DNA of 64,000 bases from Pseudomonas fluorescens (GTDB lineage: Bacteria; Pseudomonadota; Gammaproteobacteria; Pseudomonadales; Pseudomonadaceae): NCBI RefSeq assembly GCF_902497625.1, contig NZ_CABVGX010000011.1:57824-121823 (forward strand), in the 5' to 3' direction. The notes beneath the pieces were generated by a model. The model was given only the letters and a program-made list of their open reading frames with translations, was not told where the DNA came from and ran no database searches. Positions 52,673-62,510 of the stretch are shown piece after piece; within the stretch, counting starts at the first letter, position 1, and each line of letters starts with the position of its first letter. Both the position numbers and the translations under genes were made by a program.

Positions 52673-53416
52673 ATGAACCGTGTTTATTTGCTGGGCGTGC
52701 TCAGTGTGTTTTGCCTGACGGCGCAGGCCGGCCCACAGATCAATGTCGGCACGGTGTATGACTATATGGATGGCACTCAGAGCACTTACCTCAAACGGGT
52801 ATTCAACAGTGGCGACGCGACTGCGTTCGTCAAGATCGATGTCCTGGAAATCATCTACGGCGCCGATGGCACACAGCAGGAAATACCTGTGCAAGACGCC
52901 GCCGACGGCGCTTCGCGCAACGGCCTGATGGCCAGCCCGGCACGGCTGATCGTGCCGGCACAGGGCATGCAGGGCACGCGCTTGCTGTACATGGGCGAGC
53001 GCGATCGCGAACGCTACTTTCGCGTGCGGTTTTTGCCCGTGGTGCCGGAAAAGGAAGATGAGTTCGCGGTCAGCCCCGAAGAGCGCGACGAGTACAAAAA
53101 GGCGATCACCGCCGGGGTCAACGTGATGACCGGCTTCGGCACGGTGTTTTTCGTGCGGCCCAAAGACCCCCACTACGCCATGGCTATCAATGACACTGAC
53201 AGCCGCTATGAACTGCGCAACACCGGCAATACCGTGTTGATCGTCGATGAGTTCAAGAGCTGTTCGCTGAGCGATGAAAGCGACTGCGGCGCGACCACCA
53301 AATATCACGTGCTGGCCGGCAAGAGCTTCGCTTTCGGTAAAGAAAAGGGCCGCGAATATCGCTTCTCCCTTATCGAAGGCACGCAGAGAAAACCCCTCAA
53401 AGTCGTCAGTCGCTAG
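52673..53416 (+). CDS. CS1/alpha-type fimbrial periplasmic chaperone
   Basis: This 247-residue chaperone of the CooB/CblB/TcfA type has a signal peptide (about residues 1-19, ending AQA). The immunoglobulin-like two-domain build is suggested by the Ala-rich PARLIVPAQGMQGTRLLYMG block near residue 90 and a Cys pair in the second domain (near residues 200 and 206). It holds pilins folded in the periplasm and hands them to the usher. A strong AAGGAG precedes the ATG. In other operons of this class the chaperone is usually first; here it is fourth. Confidence 0.85.
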   Translation: MNRVYLLGVLSVFCLTAQAGPQINVGTVYDYMDGTQSTYLKRVFNSGDATAFVKIDVLEIIYGADGTQQEIPVQDAADGASRNGLMASPARLIVPAQGMQGTRLLYMGERDRERYFRVRFLPVVPEKEDEFAVSPEERDEYKKAITAGVNVMTGFGTVFFVRPKDPHYAMAINDTDSRYELRNTGNTVLIVDEFKSCSLSDESDCGATTKYHVLAGKSFAFGKEKGREYRFSLIEGTQRKPLKVVSR

Positions 53417-53449
53417 GCGAGCCTTCCATTGACGCAACGGGTAACCACC

Positions 53450-53944
53450 ATGATCAAGCAATGCACGGCTGTCGCGCTGATGGCCATGACGGGGCTGACC
53501 GCTACCGCAAGCTGGGCGGCTCGGGAAACACACATTTTCGAGGTGTCCCTGGACATTCCTGCCCGGCCGTTTTACATCATCCCGGCAGAGCCGGACTGGA
53601 TTCACCGGGCACAACAGCTCGAGTGGAATTACTCGGATTCGACGCTGAGCGGTCTGCGCAAGAACTTTGATGTACGCCACGACTCCAGCGCCATCGAGGC
53701 GCGTCTGGAGAGCATCCCGTATCTGTTCAACGGCACACCGGGCGGAGTGATCAATTTGCGCGTGTTGTTCAATGGCGTGTCGCTCAATACCCAGGCGCGG
53801 CAAGTACTGTCGAAAGAGGAAGCTGCCGCGGGCAAACGGGTGTTGCTGGAAATCGAGCCGATCAAGCCGCCCACCGGCTATCTGCCGGGGGATTACGGCG
53901 GCACTGTCGTGCTGTTGTTCAATGCCCGCGCACCGGGGGAGTAA
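53450..53944 (+). CDS. Second CS1/alpha-type pilin
   Basis: This 164-residue pilin has a signal peptide ending TASWA and a mature start (RETHIFEVSLDIPARPFYIIP) close to that of the major pilin, with the same length and beta pattern, so it is a paralogue. It could be a minor or alternative shaft subunit. I choose the ATG at 53450; a TTG seven codons earlier is possible. It ends the operon, and a short relic of a tip-adhesin-like sequence follows. Confidence 0.85.
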   Translation: MIKQCTAVALMAMTGLTATASWAARETHIFEVSLDIPARPFYIIPAEPDWIHRAQQLEWNYSDSTLSGLRKNFDVRHDSSAIEARLESIPYLFNGTPGGVINLRVLFNGVSLNTQARQVLSKEEAAAGKRVLLEIEPIKPPTGYLPGDYGGTVVLLFNARAPGE

Positions 53945-54071
53945 TGAGCGCTGCGAGTTGTCGCCCGGCTGCATCGACGCTGTCTTGCAGCCGGGCGGAG
54001 AGACCCACTCCCAGCGGGAGAGGGGTTTGCCCGCAGAGCGGTTGGCCGGTGGACTACATCATTGTCGGCCC

Positions 54072-54113
54072 TCAGCATCATCGCGCTTCAAAGTGATGAT
54101 GCAATGTCAGAGC
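54072..54113 (+). pseudogene. Relic of a second tip-adhesin gene (14 codons)
   Basis: Fourteen codons read SASSRFKVMMQCQS. The intact adhesin has SASSRFKVMMLCNS at 52290-52331: 12 of 14 residues agree, and five of the nucleotide differences are silent third-base changes. That pattern points to divergence under coding selection before decay. Sequence upstream no longer matches in frame. It overlaps the 3' end of the opposite toxin gene by 7 bases. Confidence 0.55.
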
Positions 54114-57100
54114 CCGGCGTTAGCCATTGCCTCACGGGTCAGGGTTCTGGCCAGTTCATTGCGCTCATAGCCGAATCTACTCAACAGGCTGTTGTAGTAA
54201 GACGTACTCATTTCTTCGCCGCTGAATACGTCGATGTGCGGCACGTTGAGTTGGTCGGCAAGACGGGTCAATGTTTTGCTGCGCTGGTTGACCTGCTTCG
54301 CATCCGTCATGTTCGCATAGTCATTCTGGGCTTCTCGCAAATCTTCCAGCAGTCCGAATTTTTCGCCGAACAACCGATCATTGGCTCTAAACTCCGCAGG
54401 GTGGGTGCTGCGCAAGTGTTGTTCCCAGAACGGATGTTCAAACAGCCCGATCATGGCGTTGACCAATCCATCGCCTTTTTCACGTTCGATAATCGTGTCG
54501 TAGGCGGTGTTGACTTTCGCCTGGTTGACACCCGATCGATCACCATAAAGCATGCTTTCCGAGCGCCATGGCAAATCCAGTCGTTGGGCCAGCCCTGTCT
54601 CGAACGCCAAATGCACCTCGACATCGTCCGGGGGTAGATTGCGCTGTGGATTGATCAGGTGTTGCTGTTGCTGGCTGCTGATTTCGGCCCTGGCAATCTC
54701 GCCGACACTTTCCAGGCGAGCCGCGCTGCGGGCCAGTTTAACCAATGCATTATCCAGCTCGGTTGCACTGCCGGATGTCGCACGCGCTTCAGCGACCAGT
54801 ACTTTCATGCCCATGCTGTTGAACAACTGAGCGCCTGCATCGGCGCAGGTTTCAGGTTGCCGAGCCTGTTTGAAAAGCTCTTCACGCAATTTAGTGTCCT
54901 GCGCGGCGGCTTCGATCATTTGCCAGACCCGTTTTGTCAGCTGGCGGCGCGAAGCCCCGTGACGAAAGTCTTCGCCGGCGCGCAGCTTTGGAAAAATCCT
55001 GAAGAAACCACTGGAGCCCGGTTCGGCGTACAAGTCATGCCAGAACATTTCTCGATCAATGTGGTAGGTGGCTGACCGACTGAAGACCGAAATGTCATCG
55101 GCTCTCTGGGTCCAATAACGTAATTCAGCGGAGACTGCCGGCGAGTAATGTTGCTCGCGAGCGAAGCCCAGGGATTCGCGGTAATCGCCTAAACGGAGCC
55201 GGTCTAACTCGGCAAGATTGGTCATATTGAACCTTGCCGTGGCGACAATGAAGGCCTGGTCTGATCCAGGCGTTACGATGGGGACATCGGTGATCGGGCA
55301 GTCCCGCAGGTCAAGATAAAAGTTGCGCGGCCGATTGATTCCGTTGACGTCATTGAAGATGCCGGACGGCCATTCGGTAATACCCGTATTGGCCAGGCGC
55401 AGGACTTTCAGATTGGGCAGGGCACTGACGTCCAGCGCCTGGCCCAACGGATTGCCGTCCAGCCGCAGTGTTTCCAGCAGTTTCAACGCGTTCCAGTGAG
55501 TGGTGGTGCCAGCTGGAAAGCGGATGTTGTTATCGGCAAGATTCAAGGACTCAAGCTTCGGCATTGCAGCAATCGACGGCGGCAACTCGGTCAACCCGGC
55601 AGCGACAATTTGCAGGTGGCGAAGGTTGGGGAAATCGCTCAGCAAACCGTGGGCATCGGGCGTAAAACGAGCGTTATTCAGGGTAAGTACAGTGACCTGC
55701 TCGAGGTGCTTGTAAAGGTCAGGCATTTCGCGCAGATCGCGCCACCAGCGATCGAGCGGGGGCCCTGGAAAATCGGTCGACAGGTCAAGTGTATAGCCCG
55801 CGTCGGGATGGCTGCTCGCGTCAGCGCTGCCCGTTCTGCGTTCAAAGCACTGAAGGAGCCGCTCCTGAATGAAACGGCCGCCATTACGCAAAAAGTCTTG
55901 CAGATTGTTGGTGGAGCCGACGACGTCCGAATCCACAAACGGCTGTTGAGCCTCCTCCCAACCGTTCAGTAGCTCGCGGAGTTGCTTACGTTCGTTTGTC
56001 AGTCGCCGCAGATCCTGTTCGGGGTTCGGCAAGGCTTCGATGAAGCGACTCACTTCCAGTTCACTCAATAACGGATACAGCTCCTTGACTGTTTGCTCGG
56101 GGGTTTTTGCGCCGAAAAACCACGGCCAGCCGCGCACCAATGACTCGGTTTCGACACGAGCCACAGGGCGGATGGGAAACTCCGCCAACACTCTCCGGCG
56201 CTCGGCTGCGGACGCAGCATGTTCCATGATCCACAGTTTCAGCCACCAGCCTTGACCCTTGTTGTAGCCCAGTGCCTCACGCTGTTCTTCAGGCAGGGCG
56301 CGCAGAATTGATTCGTAGAAATCGGCGGCGTTGTGCAGTGTGTTGTTGAATTCATCGAGAACTTCATATTGCCCCTGTTCTTTTCTGATGAGCTTGCGGA
56401 CTTGCGTGGCGTCCAGCGGTCCGGCACTGCAGCGCAATGTGCCTTCAGGGCTGCCCTCGAACACCTCAATCCGCAAATCACCAAACGTGTCGGTGTTGAA
56501 TTTGAGGGTGTTGAGCGCCAGGCGCTCGGTGTCCGGCACCGCCTGCGCATCCCGATAGAAGCCGTCGTAGGCACGGGCGGTAGCCGCTTCGAAATTCAGC
56601 TCCCTGGCCTGGTTTTTCAGCCGCAGCGGCAGGCGCTGTTCGTCGTGCATTCGCTGCAATTCGGCGGGGCTCGCGTTTGCGAGAAGGGTGTCCGTCAGAG
56701 GCAGGGGCAGGTCAGGAAACGCCTGTCGCAGCACGCCCGATTCAGCGCTGTCGGAGCTTTCACCTGCCCGGTAGAGGTGTTCGGCGAATTCAACCTGTCG
56801 CCGATCGACAACATTGCCAAGCAGGTTGCGCAGTGCCTGAGCGCGTTGCTCCACGGGCACGTTGCGTCCGAACAAGGCCTCAATTTCGCTTTCGTGGAGA
56901 AAGTTGATCAGTCGCTGAGACATTTCACCCGACATGAATTCGTTGACACTGATGCTCAGGGTATTGCTGTCCATTGCGTTGATGTTGCCATAAAGGCGTG
57001 AATGGCCGGTGGCATCGGCGCCCTCATACACCTTCAGCGCCCGCTCCGGCGGCCATCCCGGCAGTTGCGTGACCAGTGGTTCGAACCAGGTATTGGACAG

Positions 57101-59212
57101 ATCGATTGGCTGACCACGACGAATATTGGTGCTCGCTGTCTGAATGTCGGCATAGGCACTGAAGCGCTTGATCGTGTCTGTCAGCAGCGGTGATGGCGGG
57201 GTGTTCTCGACGTGCATCCGGCGCAGTACAGCCTCGTCAGCGCCGCTGCTGATGCGGATTTGCTCCAGTTCCGTGGCCGAGAAGCGATCAACACTGTGGC
57301 CCAGGCGCCGCATCAATGTCTCGCCCTTCCAGTTAGCCGGTGTCTCACCCTCGTGCACCCACGCCCCATGGCCGTTGTGTTCAATCTTCGGCGAGTAAGC
57401 ACCGGGACGATTGGGGTGCTTGACGCGATGTGTCCGCGAGGCCGGCTCGGTCGAAACTTTATCGACCGTATAAAGCTTGCCATCCAGCGGCAGGATGTCT
57501 TGATTGATGTGTCGATGCAGACCGTGTTCGTTGGGCTTGGAGCCCAAGGGCAGGGTGAGATGCTCCTGTTCGTATGGACTCAGATCCGGATGCCACAGCT
57601 TGTTCACGCCGTCTGCCAGCTTCACCGGTTTCATTCCTTCAATCAGCGGCGACAATTTCAACTTGAGCGCGCTGCCAATTTCCGCGCCTGCCGCAAAAGC
57701 CGCCAGCTGAATGACATCGGTCACCACGCTCACCACGTGTTCAGCGGCCTCCAGCGCCAGGCCTTCCGCCAGATCGACAATGCCTTCGATCACGTCATAG
57801 GTCAGTTGATAAACCGTGTAGGCCATCATCAACTCGCCGAGACCTGGCACGAAGGGTGTCGCAATCAACAGGGCAACATTGAAAATATCCGAAACGATTT
57901 TCTTGAAATTGTCCCACCAGGCCCAGCGCGCCTTGGTGTCCGTGTCGGCGGTCGATACGGCGATTTCCTTGGCATCGTTAAGGATTTTGTTGAGTTTTTG
58001 CTGGTAGGCGTGAGTCCAGTAATCGCGGGGCAGCGCCACGGGCTCGAACATCAGGTGAGCATTGGGCACGTCTTCTTTGCGCCACGCTGGACGTGAGTCC
58101 GTCGGATCATCCTTGTCGTGCCATACCACATGGCTGAGACGCTGATCGAGATCGGCAAAGAAATGCCCGCGTTGCTGCTGATCGACGAACTGGCTGAAAA
58201 ACTGGCGATAGCTGAGCTGCGAGGCAGCACCGGTTTTGTTCTCGCGCAGTTGCCGGGTCAACTCGCTGGTAAACGCGTTGGTCGAGCCATATTCCTTGAG
58301 CGGGTGATCCGGGTCATGGGGGACGTAGGCGATGAGCCGGCGGATGCCTCGGCTATCTTGTCGGGCGGGGATCAACAGAAGAATACCGGTCAGGCGCGTC
58401 TCCATTATCGAGAGATCGCGGCACAGCATCTGTCGGCCGTTCAGCAGCGGCAGAGGTTCATCGTTTGCCAACGCGCGCATCAGCTTGTAGGCGTCATACT
58501 GGATATCGCCGGTGGTCAATGCCAGCTGTGCGGCAACGCCCAAGGCGTCCTTCAGGCTTTGCGTTACTTTGTGCTTGATCACGGCGACGGCCACCGGCTC
58601 GCCGGGCAACAGCCAGCTTTCCAGGTGTTGCTTGTACAGCCCGCCGATGTCCAGTTCCCGGCACAGCGTCTGAAACTGCCTGATGGTCATCTGGTTTTTC
58701 AGCGGCAGAACATCGAATTGCCCGCGCTTGTCGGGTTGGGAAATGTATTGCGAGTCGTCGTCTACCGTTTCGTTTTCCGCAAAGTTATGCAGCGCCGCAT
58801 CCAGCAGCGAGACGGTTCGGGTGGTGACACCGCCTGTGACCGCGATCGTATACCAAGGCAAATCCTTGGGTAGGTACAAGCGCAGAAAGGTCGTCTTGAC
58901 GTCAGCCGTGACGCCGTATTTTTGCTTGAGTTTCGCTTGTAACAGAGGCGCGGCGAAAGCATGGACGTCTTGCAGTTTTTCGAACAGTTTGTCGACCTGG
59001 TTCTGCGAGCCCCACGCTTTCAGGTTTGCGGCTTTCAGTTGGGCATGGTGGACGGCGGACGCGGTGTTGTACCACGGCTGGATTTTTAGCGGGGCGACCG
59101 ACAAGGCCTTGCCTCTATCGAGGCTTGCGGTTTTGAACGTGTCGTGGACGGTATTTCTGATGAAGTGGTAGTGCCGACCCTTGTCTTGGTCGAGGGTGGA
59201 AGTGGCAGACAT
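54107..59212 (-). CDS. Giant toxin-like protein with LRR and NEL-type E3 ubiquitin ligase domain
   Basis: This 1701-residue protein has an N-terminal region of the dermonecrotic-toxin-like type found in Pseudomonas effectors, a hydrophobic segment (about residues 448-490), a long helical middle, leucine-rich repeats (about 1165-1290; LxxLxLxxNxx units) and a C-terminal domain like the novel E3 ligases of IpaH/SspH. The catalytic motif is C-x-D with Cys1456 in TCADAGAQLF, followed by NSMGMKVLVAEA as in the SspH family. It would ubiquitinate host proteins after delivery. The ATG at 59212 has AAGGA 8 bases upstream. No signal peptide is seen. The gene converges on the fimbrial operon. Confidence 0.8.
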   Translation of the reverse strand: MSATSTLDQDKGRHYHFIRNTVHDTFKTASLDRGKALSVAPLKIQPWYNTASAVHHAQLKAANLKAWGSQNQVDKLFEKLQDVHAFAAPLLQAKLKQKYGVTADVKTTFLRLYLPKDLPWYTIAVTGGVTTRTVSLLDAALHNFAENETVDDDSQYISQPDKRGQFDVLPLKNQMTIRQFQTLCRELDIGGLYKQHLESWLLPGEPVAVAVIKHKVTQSLKDALGVAAQLALTTGDIQYDAYKLMRALANDEPLPLLNGRQMLCRDLSIMETRLTGILLLIPARQDSRGIRRLIAYVPHDPDHPLKEYGSTNAFTSELTRQLRENKTGAASQLSYRQFFSQFVDQQQRGHFFADLDQRLSHVVWHDKDDPTDSRPAWRKEDVPNAHLMFEPVALPRDYWTHAYQQKLNKILNDAKEIAVSTADTDTKARWAWWDNFKKIVSDIFNVALLIATPFVPGLGELMMAYTVYQLTYDVIEGIVDLAEGLALEAAEHVVSVVTDVIQLAAFAAGAEIGSALKLKLSPLIEGMKPVKLADGVNKLWHPDLSPYEQEHLTLPLGSKPNEHGLHRHINQDILPLDGKLYTVDKVSTEPASRTHRVKHPNRPGAYSPKIEHNGHGAWVHEGETPANWKGETLMRRLGHSVDRFSATELEQIRISSGADEAVLRRMHVENTPPSPLLTDTIKRFSAYADIQTASTNIRRGQPIDLSNTWFEPLVTQLPGWPPERALKVYEGADATGHSRLYGNINAMDSNTLSISVNEFMSGEMSQRLINFLHESEIEALFGRNVPVEQRAQALRNLLGNVVDRRQVEFAEHLYRAGESSDSAESGVLRQAFPDLPLPLTDTLLANASPAELQRMHDEQRLPLRLKNQARELNFEAATARAYDGFYRDAQAVPDTERLALNTLKFNTDTFGDLRIEVFEGSPEGTLRCSAGPLDATQVRKLIRKEQGQYEVLDEFNNTLHNAADFYESILRALPEEQREALGYNKGQGWWLKLWIMEHAASAAERRRVLAEFPIRPVARVETESLVRGWPWFFGAKTPEQTVKELYPLLSELEVSRFIEALPNPEQDLRRLTNERKQLRELLNGWEEAQQPFVDSDVVGSTNNLQDFLRNGGRFIQERLLQCFERRTGSADASSHPDAGYTLDLSTDFPGPPLDRWWRDLREMPDLYKHLEQVTVLTLNNARFTPDAHGLLSDFPNLRHLQIVAAGLTELPPSIAAMPKLESLNLADNNIRFPAGTTTHWNALKLLETLRLDGNPLGQALDVSALPNLKVLRLANTGITEWPSGIFNDVNGINRPRNFYLDLRDCPITDVPIVTPGSDQAFIVATARFNMTNLAELDRLRLGDYRESLGFAREQHYSPAVSAELRYWTQRADDISVFSRSATYHIDREMFWHDLYAEPGSSGFFRIFPKLRAGEDFRHGASRRQLTKRVWQMIEAAAQDTKLREELFKQARQPETCADAGAQLFNSMGMKVLVAEARATSGSATELDNALVKLARSAARLESVGEIARAEISSQQQQHLINPQRNLPPDDVEVHLAFETGLAQRLDLPWRSESMLYGDRSGVNQAKVNTAYDTIIEREKGDGLVNAMIGLFEHPFWEQHLRSTHPAEFRANDRLFGEKFGLLEDLREAQNDYANMTDAKQVNQRSKTLTRLADQLNVPHIDVFSGEEMSTSYYNSLLSRFGYERNELARTLTREAMANAGL

Positions 59213-59366
59213 GGTAATCATCCTTGATCGATTAAGAATGACCAGCCTATCTGTCAGGCGGCAAAACAACAGTCTAAAGATTAGCGCCCTGTTGGCGCCT
59301 CTGGCCGGTTATCCGTTGAATATTCGAATCTGAAAAATAATTAAGTACCGCCTGCTGCAACGACAT

Positions 59367-62300
59367 TTAGTGTTGCACTGCAGCCGCCATAACGGGGCCC
59401 TCAACCGGATGGCATTGCGAAGCGCTGCCCGGTTGCAGATAAGGCGTCAGAATCGGCGCCATACCTTTGAGCACCTGCACCGGCAACGCCGAGGTGAATT
59501 TGAACGCTTCGGCGGTGCGCCCCGGGACGAACGCGGTCATGGTGCCAAAGTGGCTGTCGCCGATAAAGAATACAAACGTGGCGGTTCGGTTGATGGATTT
59601 CGAACTGAGGATTCGCCCGCCTGAACCGACAGTTTCGATGCGGTTGTCGCCGGTTCCGGTCTTGCCGCCCATCGCCAGCGGTACGCCGTCGGGGGTGATG
59701 AAGCTGCCGGACACCCGCTTGGCCGTGCCGGCATCGACCACTTGCGACAAGGCTTCGCGCATGGCCGTGGCGACCTCGGATGGCATGACCCGTTTGCCCG
59801 CGTCCGGATTGCTGATCAGCTTGGTTTCATAAGGTGTGTCGGCGGCAAAGTGCAGGCTGTCGATGCGCAAGGTCGGCATGCGCACGCCGTCATTGAGGAT
59901 GGTGCCGATCAGTTCGGCCAGCGCTGCCGGACGATCGCCGGAGCTGCCGATGGCGGTGGCCAGCGACGGCACCAGGTGATCGAATGGATAACCGACTTTT
60001 TGCCAACGCTGGTGAATGTCGAGGAACGCTTCGATTTCCAGCATGGTGCGAATGCGGCTGTCGCGGGCGCCTTTGTGTCGGCTCTTGAACAGCCAGCTGT
60101 AGACCTCCTGGCGTTCGAAGTGGCTGGCTTTGACGATCTGGCTGAAGGTCGCCTCGGGGTGGTTCAGCAGGTAGCCGATCAGCCACAAGTCCAGCGGGTG
60201 AACCTTGGCGATGAAGCCCTGATCCGGCAAGTCATAAGCGCCGGGGCGGTAGTTGTCGTACAGCCGTTGCAGGCGGTCGTCGGTGAGTTTTTCAGTGAGC
60301 GTGGCGCCTTTGAGGTGTGAGCGGACGAAGGTGTTGAAGTTTTCCTGCTCGGCCTGAGGGAAGAGGTAGCGGTGCACCGCCGCCATGCGAATGGGCGTTG
60401 GTCGCATGCTGTCGAGGAAGGTTTCGAGCCGCGCTTGCGTGTCTTTGTTGCGGTATTTTTTCCAGAATTTGAGCAGGAACGAGGTCCCTTCACGGTCAGC
60501 GAAACCGGCTAGGTATTCTTGCCGGCGCGGGTCGCGATCATCCTTGAGCAATTCGGCGCTGTTGTTGGGGCCCGAATACGTGGTGTAGCGCACCAGGTCA
60601 CGCATCAGCCGAATGAACGGCAGGTTGATCGATTCGCGCAGGGCATCGCGCAGGGTCGGCAAACGTCCGTTGTCTTCCTTGCGAAAGTTGACGAAGGTGT
60701 GCAACCCACCGCCGGTGAAAAAGGCTTCGCCGGGGCTGGCCGAGTATTTGCGATCCAGCGCTGCACCGAGCATGGCTTGCAGATTGTGGTCCTTGTTCTG
60801 AATCAGATAGTCGACGGCCCAGCGGCTCAGGCGGTCCTGATCCGGCACCTCGACTGTCTTCAATTGCGCAACGCTCATCTCGGCGTACTTTTCGTGGAGC
60901 TCGGCGATGATCTGCAGATACGTGGTCATCACGCGCATTTTTGCGGTGGAGCCCAATTCCAGTTTGCTGCCCTCATTGATGTCAAACGGCTGATCGGTGC
61001 TGTCTGTTTGTACGCGTACGCGCGACCCGTCGGGTGTCAGCTCGAACAGCGTGAAGCTATAGCGCACTTGTGTGGTGCTGGTGGGCGTCAGCAAGCGTTC
61101 GCCTATCAGGCCGATTTGCGCAGCGTACGCTGGGTCGGCCAGTTGCTTGAGATACTCGGTGGCTCTGGTTTGCAGCTCGCCCTGCAACGTGCTGGTGGCG
61201 GAGAGATCGAGGCGGTCGAGGTCGTAAAGCGGCCGGTTGAGCAGGCCGGCCAAACGACTTCGCGCTACGCTTATGCCTTTATTTGTTTCGATCGGCTGAA
61301 TGGTCGGTTGAGTGGCCCAATCACGGTAGGTCACTTTGCTCGCCAATGACGCCGCAGCGAGCGGCGCGTCAATGATGCCGTTCTGTGCCAGCAGGCGAAT
61401 ATGGCTGTCGGTCAGGCTGGCCAGTTCATCGCGGCCCTTGGTCAGGTAATGGGAAGGGCGGCGCTGGGCAATCATCAGCGAGAGCATTTCGCGCAGGGCG
61501 AGGCCTTTTTCGGCCATGGTTTGCGCATCTGTCTGTGGGCTGGCCAGGCGCTCATTCGCTTTGTTGAAATCGGCGCCGTACCAGACCCGTAAACCTTCGG
61601 CCATGCCATGTACTTCCCCGTGGCCTGGCACGGCAGACAACGGCACGCTGTTGAGGTAATCGCGCACGACATTCTGCCGCGCCGCCAGCGTGTCCGGCCC
61701 GGCCTGATAAGCGCGGACGGTGGCGGAAAACATCTGCCGCAGTTTCTCCGCCCCGGAGACGGTGAGACCGTCCGGTGAGTGGCGGTATTTTTCCAGCTGT
61801 GTCGCCAAGGTGCTGCCGCCGGCGGACTGGCCGGGCAGGTGCAGCAGCTTGGCGACCTGCGACCAGGCCGCCATGCCAAAACGTGGCCAGTCCACTGCCG
61901 GATTGGCCTGCGGCTGTTTGGGGTCGAGCAGGAAACGGTTCTCGATGAACAACAGGCTTTTCACGACGACAGGCGGGATTGCGTTGAAGTCTGAATAAAG
62001 CTGCTGCGGGTAGTGAAACTGATACAGCGGCGCCGCTCGGCAATCGGTGATCGACAGGCCGGCCTGGATCTTCTCGGCGTAGGGGACAAAAAACCCGTTG
62101 TCGTTGTAGTCCATCAGCGCTTGAGAAAAGCGAGTCTGGGCCGAAATGACGTAGTCGCGCTTGAGCAGGCGCGGCAGGAATTCGTCCATGGAGCTGTAAC
62201 CCAGGCGCAGATCGAAGGGCCCGGCGCCTGGGTATCGAATAGCGTCGCTGGGGCCTGAGTGCATGTCGTAGGTAAGCGATGCGGCGAACTTGCTGATTTC

Positions 62301-62510
62301 CCGGGATTGAAACTGGGCAGTGCGCATTTCCTTGGCGGCCGCCAGGCCCACGACAATCGCGATAATCAACAGCAACAACCAGAACGCACCCCAGCCGTGC
62401 CGGAAGTGACCGGGTTTTTCAGGTAAAGGCGCTTCATCCACTCGTTCAGTCGGAACCACAGTTTTACTCGAATCTGTTTGCCACAAAGCGCCCATAGTCG
62501 ATTGATCCAT
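59367..62510 (-). CDS. Divergent class A penicillin-binding protein (transglycosylase-transpeptidase)
   Basis: This 1047-residue inner-membrane enzyme has one N-terminal helix (about residues 42-60). A GT51 glycosyltransferase domain follows with FIENRFLLD (Glu in place of the usual EDxxF start, so EN) and GGSTLATQLEKYRHS. The transpeptidase domain carries STAK (near residue 520), SIN (RESINLPF) and KTG (GGKTGTGDN, near 960). It therefore seems able both to polymerise and to crosslink peptidoglycan, but forms a branch apart from PBP1A/1B. The ATG at 62510 has no clear ribosome-binding site; a second ATG five codons on is possible. No operon partner. Confidence 0.85.
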   Translation of the reverse strand: MDQSTMGALWQTDSSKTVVPTERVDEAPLPEKPGHFRHGWGAFWLLLLIIAIVVGLAAAKEMRTAQFQSREISKFAASLTYDMHSGPSDAIRYPGAGPFDLRLGYSSMDEFLPRLLKRDYVISAQTRFSQALMDYNDNGFFVPYAEKIQAGLSITDCRAAPLYQFHYPQQLYSDFNAIPPVVVKSLLFIENRFLLDPKQPQANPAVDWPRFGMAAWSQVAKLLHLPGQSAGGSTLATQLEKYRHSPDGLTVSGAEKLRQMFSATVRAYQAGPDTLAARQNVVRDYLNSVPLSAVPGHGEVHGMAEGLRVWYGADFNKANERLASPQTDAQTMAEKGLALREMLSLMIAQRRPSHYLTKGRDELASLTDSHIRLLAQNGIIDAPLAAASLASKVTYRDWATQPTIQPIETNKGISVARSRLAGLLNRPLYDLDRLDLSATSTLQGELQTRATEYLKQLADPAYAAQIGLIGERLLTPTSTTQVRYSFTLFELTPDGSRVRVQTDSTDQPFDINEGSKLELGSTAKMRVMTTYLQIIAELHEKYAEMSVAQLKTVEVPDQDRLSRWAVDYLIQNKDHNLQAMLGAALDRKYSASPGEAFFTGGGLHTFVNFRKEDNGRLPTLRDALRESINLPFIRLMRDLVRYTTYSGPNNSAELLKDDRDPRRQEYLAGFADREGTSFLLKFWKKYRNKDTQARLETFLDSMRPTPIRMAAVHRYLFPQAEQENFNTFVRSHLKGATLTEKLTDDRLQRLYDNYRPGAYDLPDQGFIAKVHPLDLWLIGYLLNHPEATFSQIVKASHFERQEVYSWLFKSRHKGARDSRIRTMLEIEAFLDIHQRWQKVGYPFDHLVPSLATAIGSSGDRPAALAELIGTILNDGVRMPTLRIDSLHFAADTPYETKLISNPDAGKRVMPSEVATAMREALSQVVDAGTAKRVSGSFITPDGVPLAMGGKTGTGDNRIETVGSGGRILSSKSINRTATFVFFIGDSHFGTMTAFVPGRTAEAFKFTSALPVQVLKGMAPILTPYLQPGSASQCHPVEGPVMAAAVQH

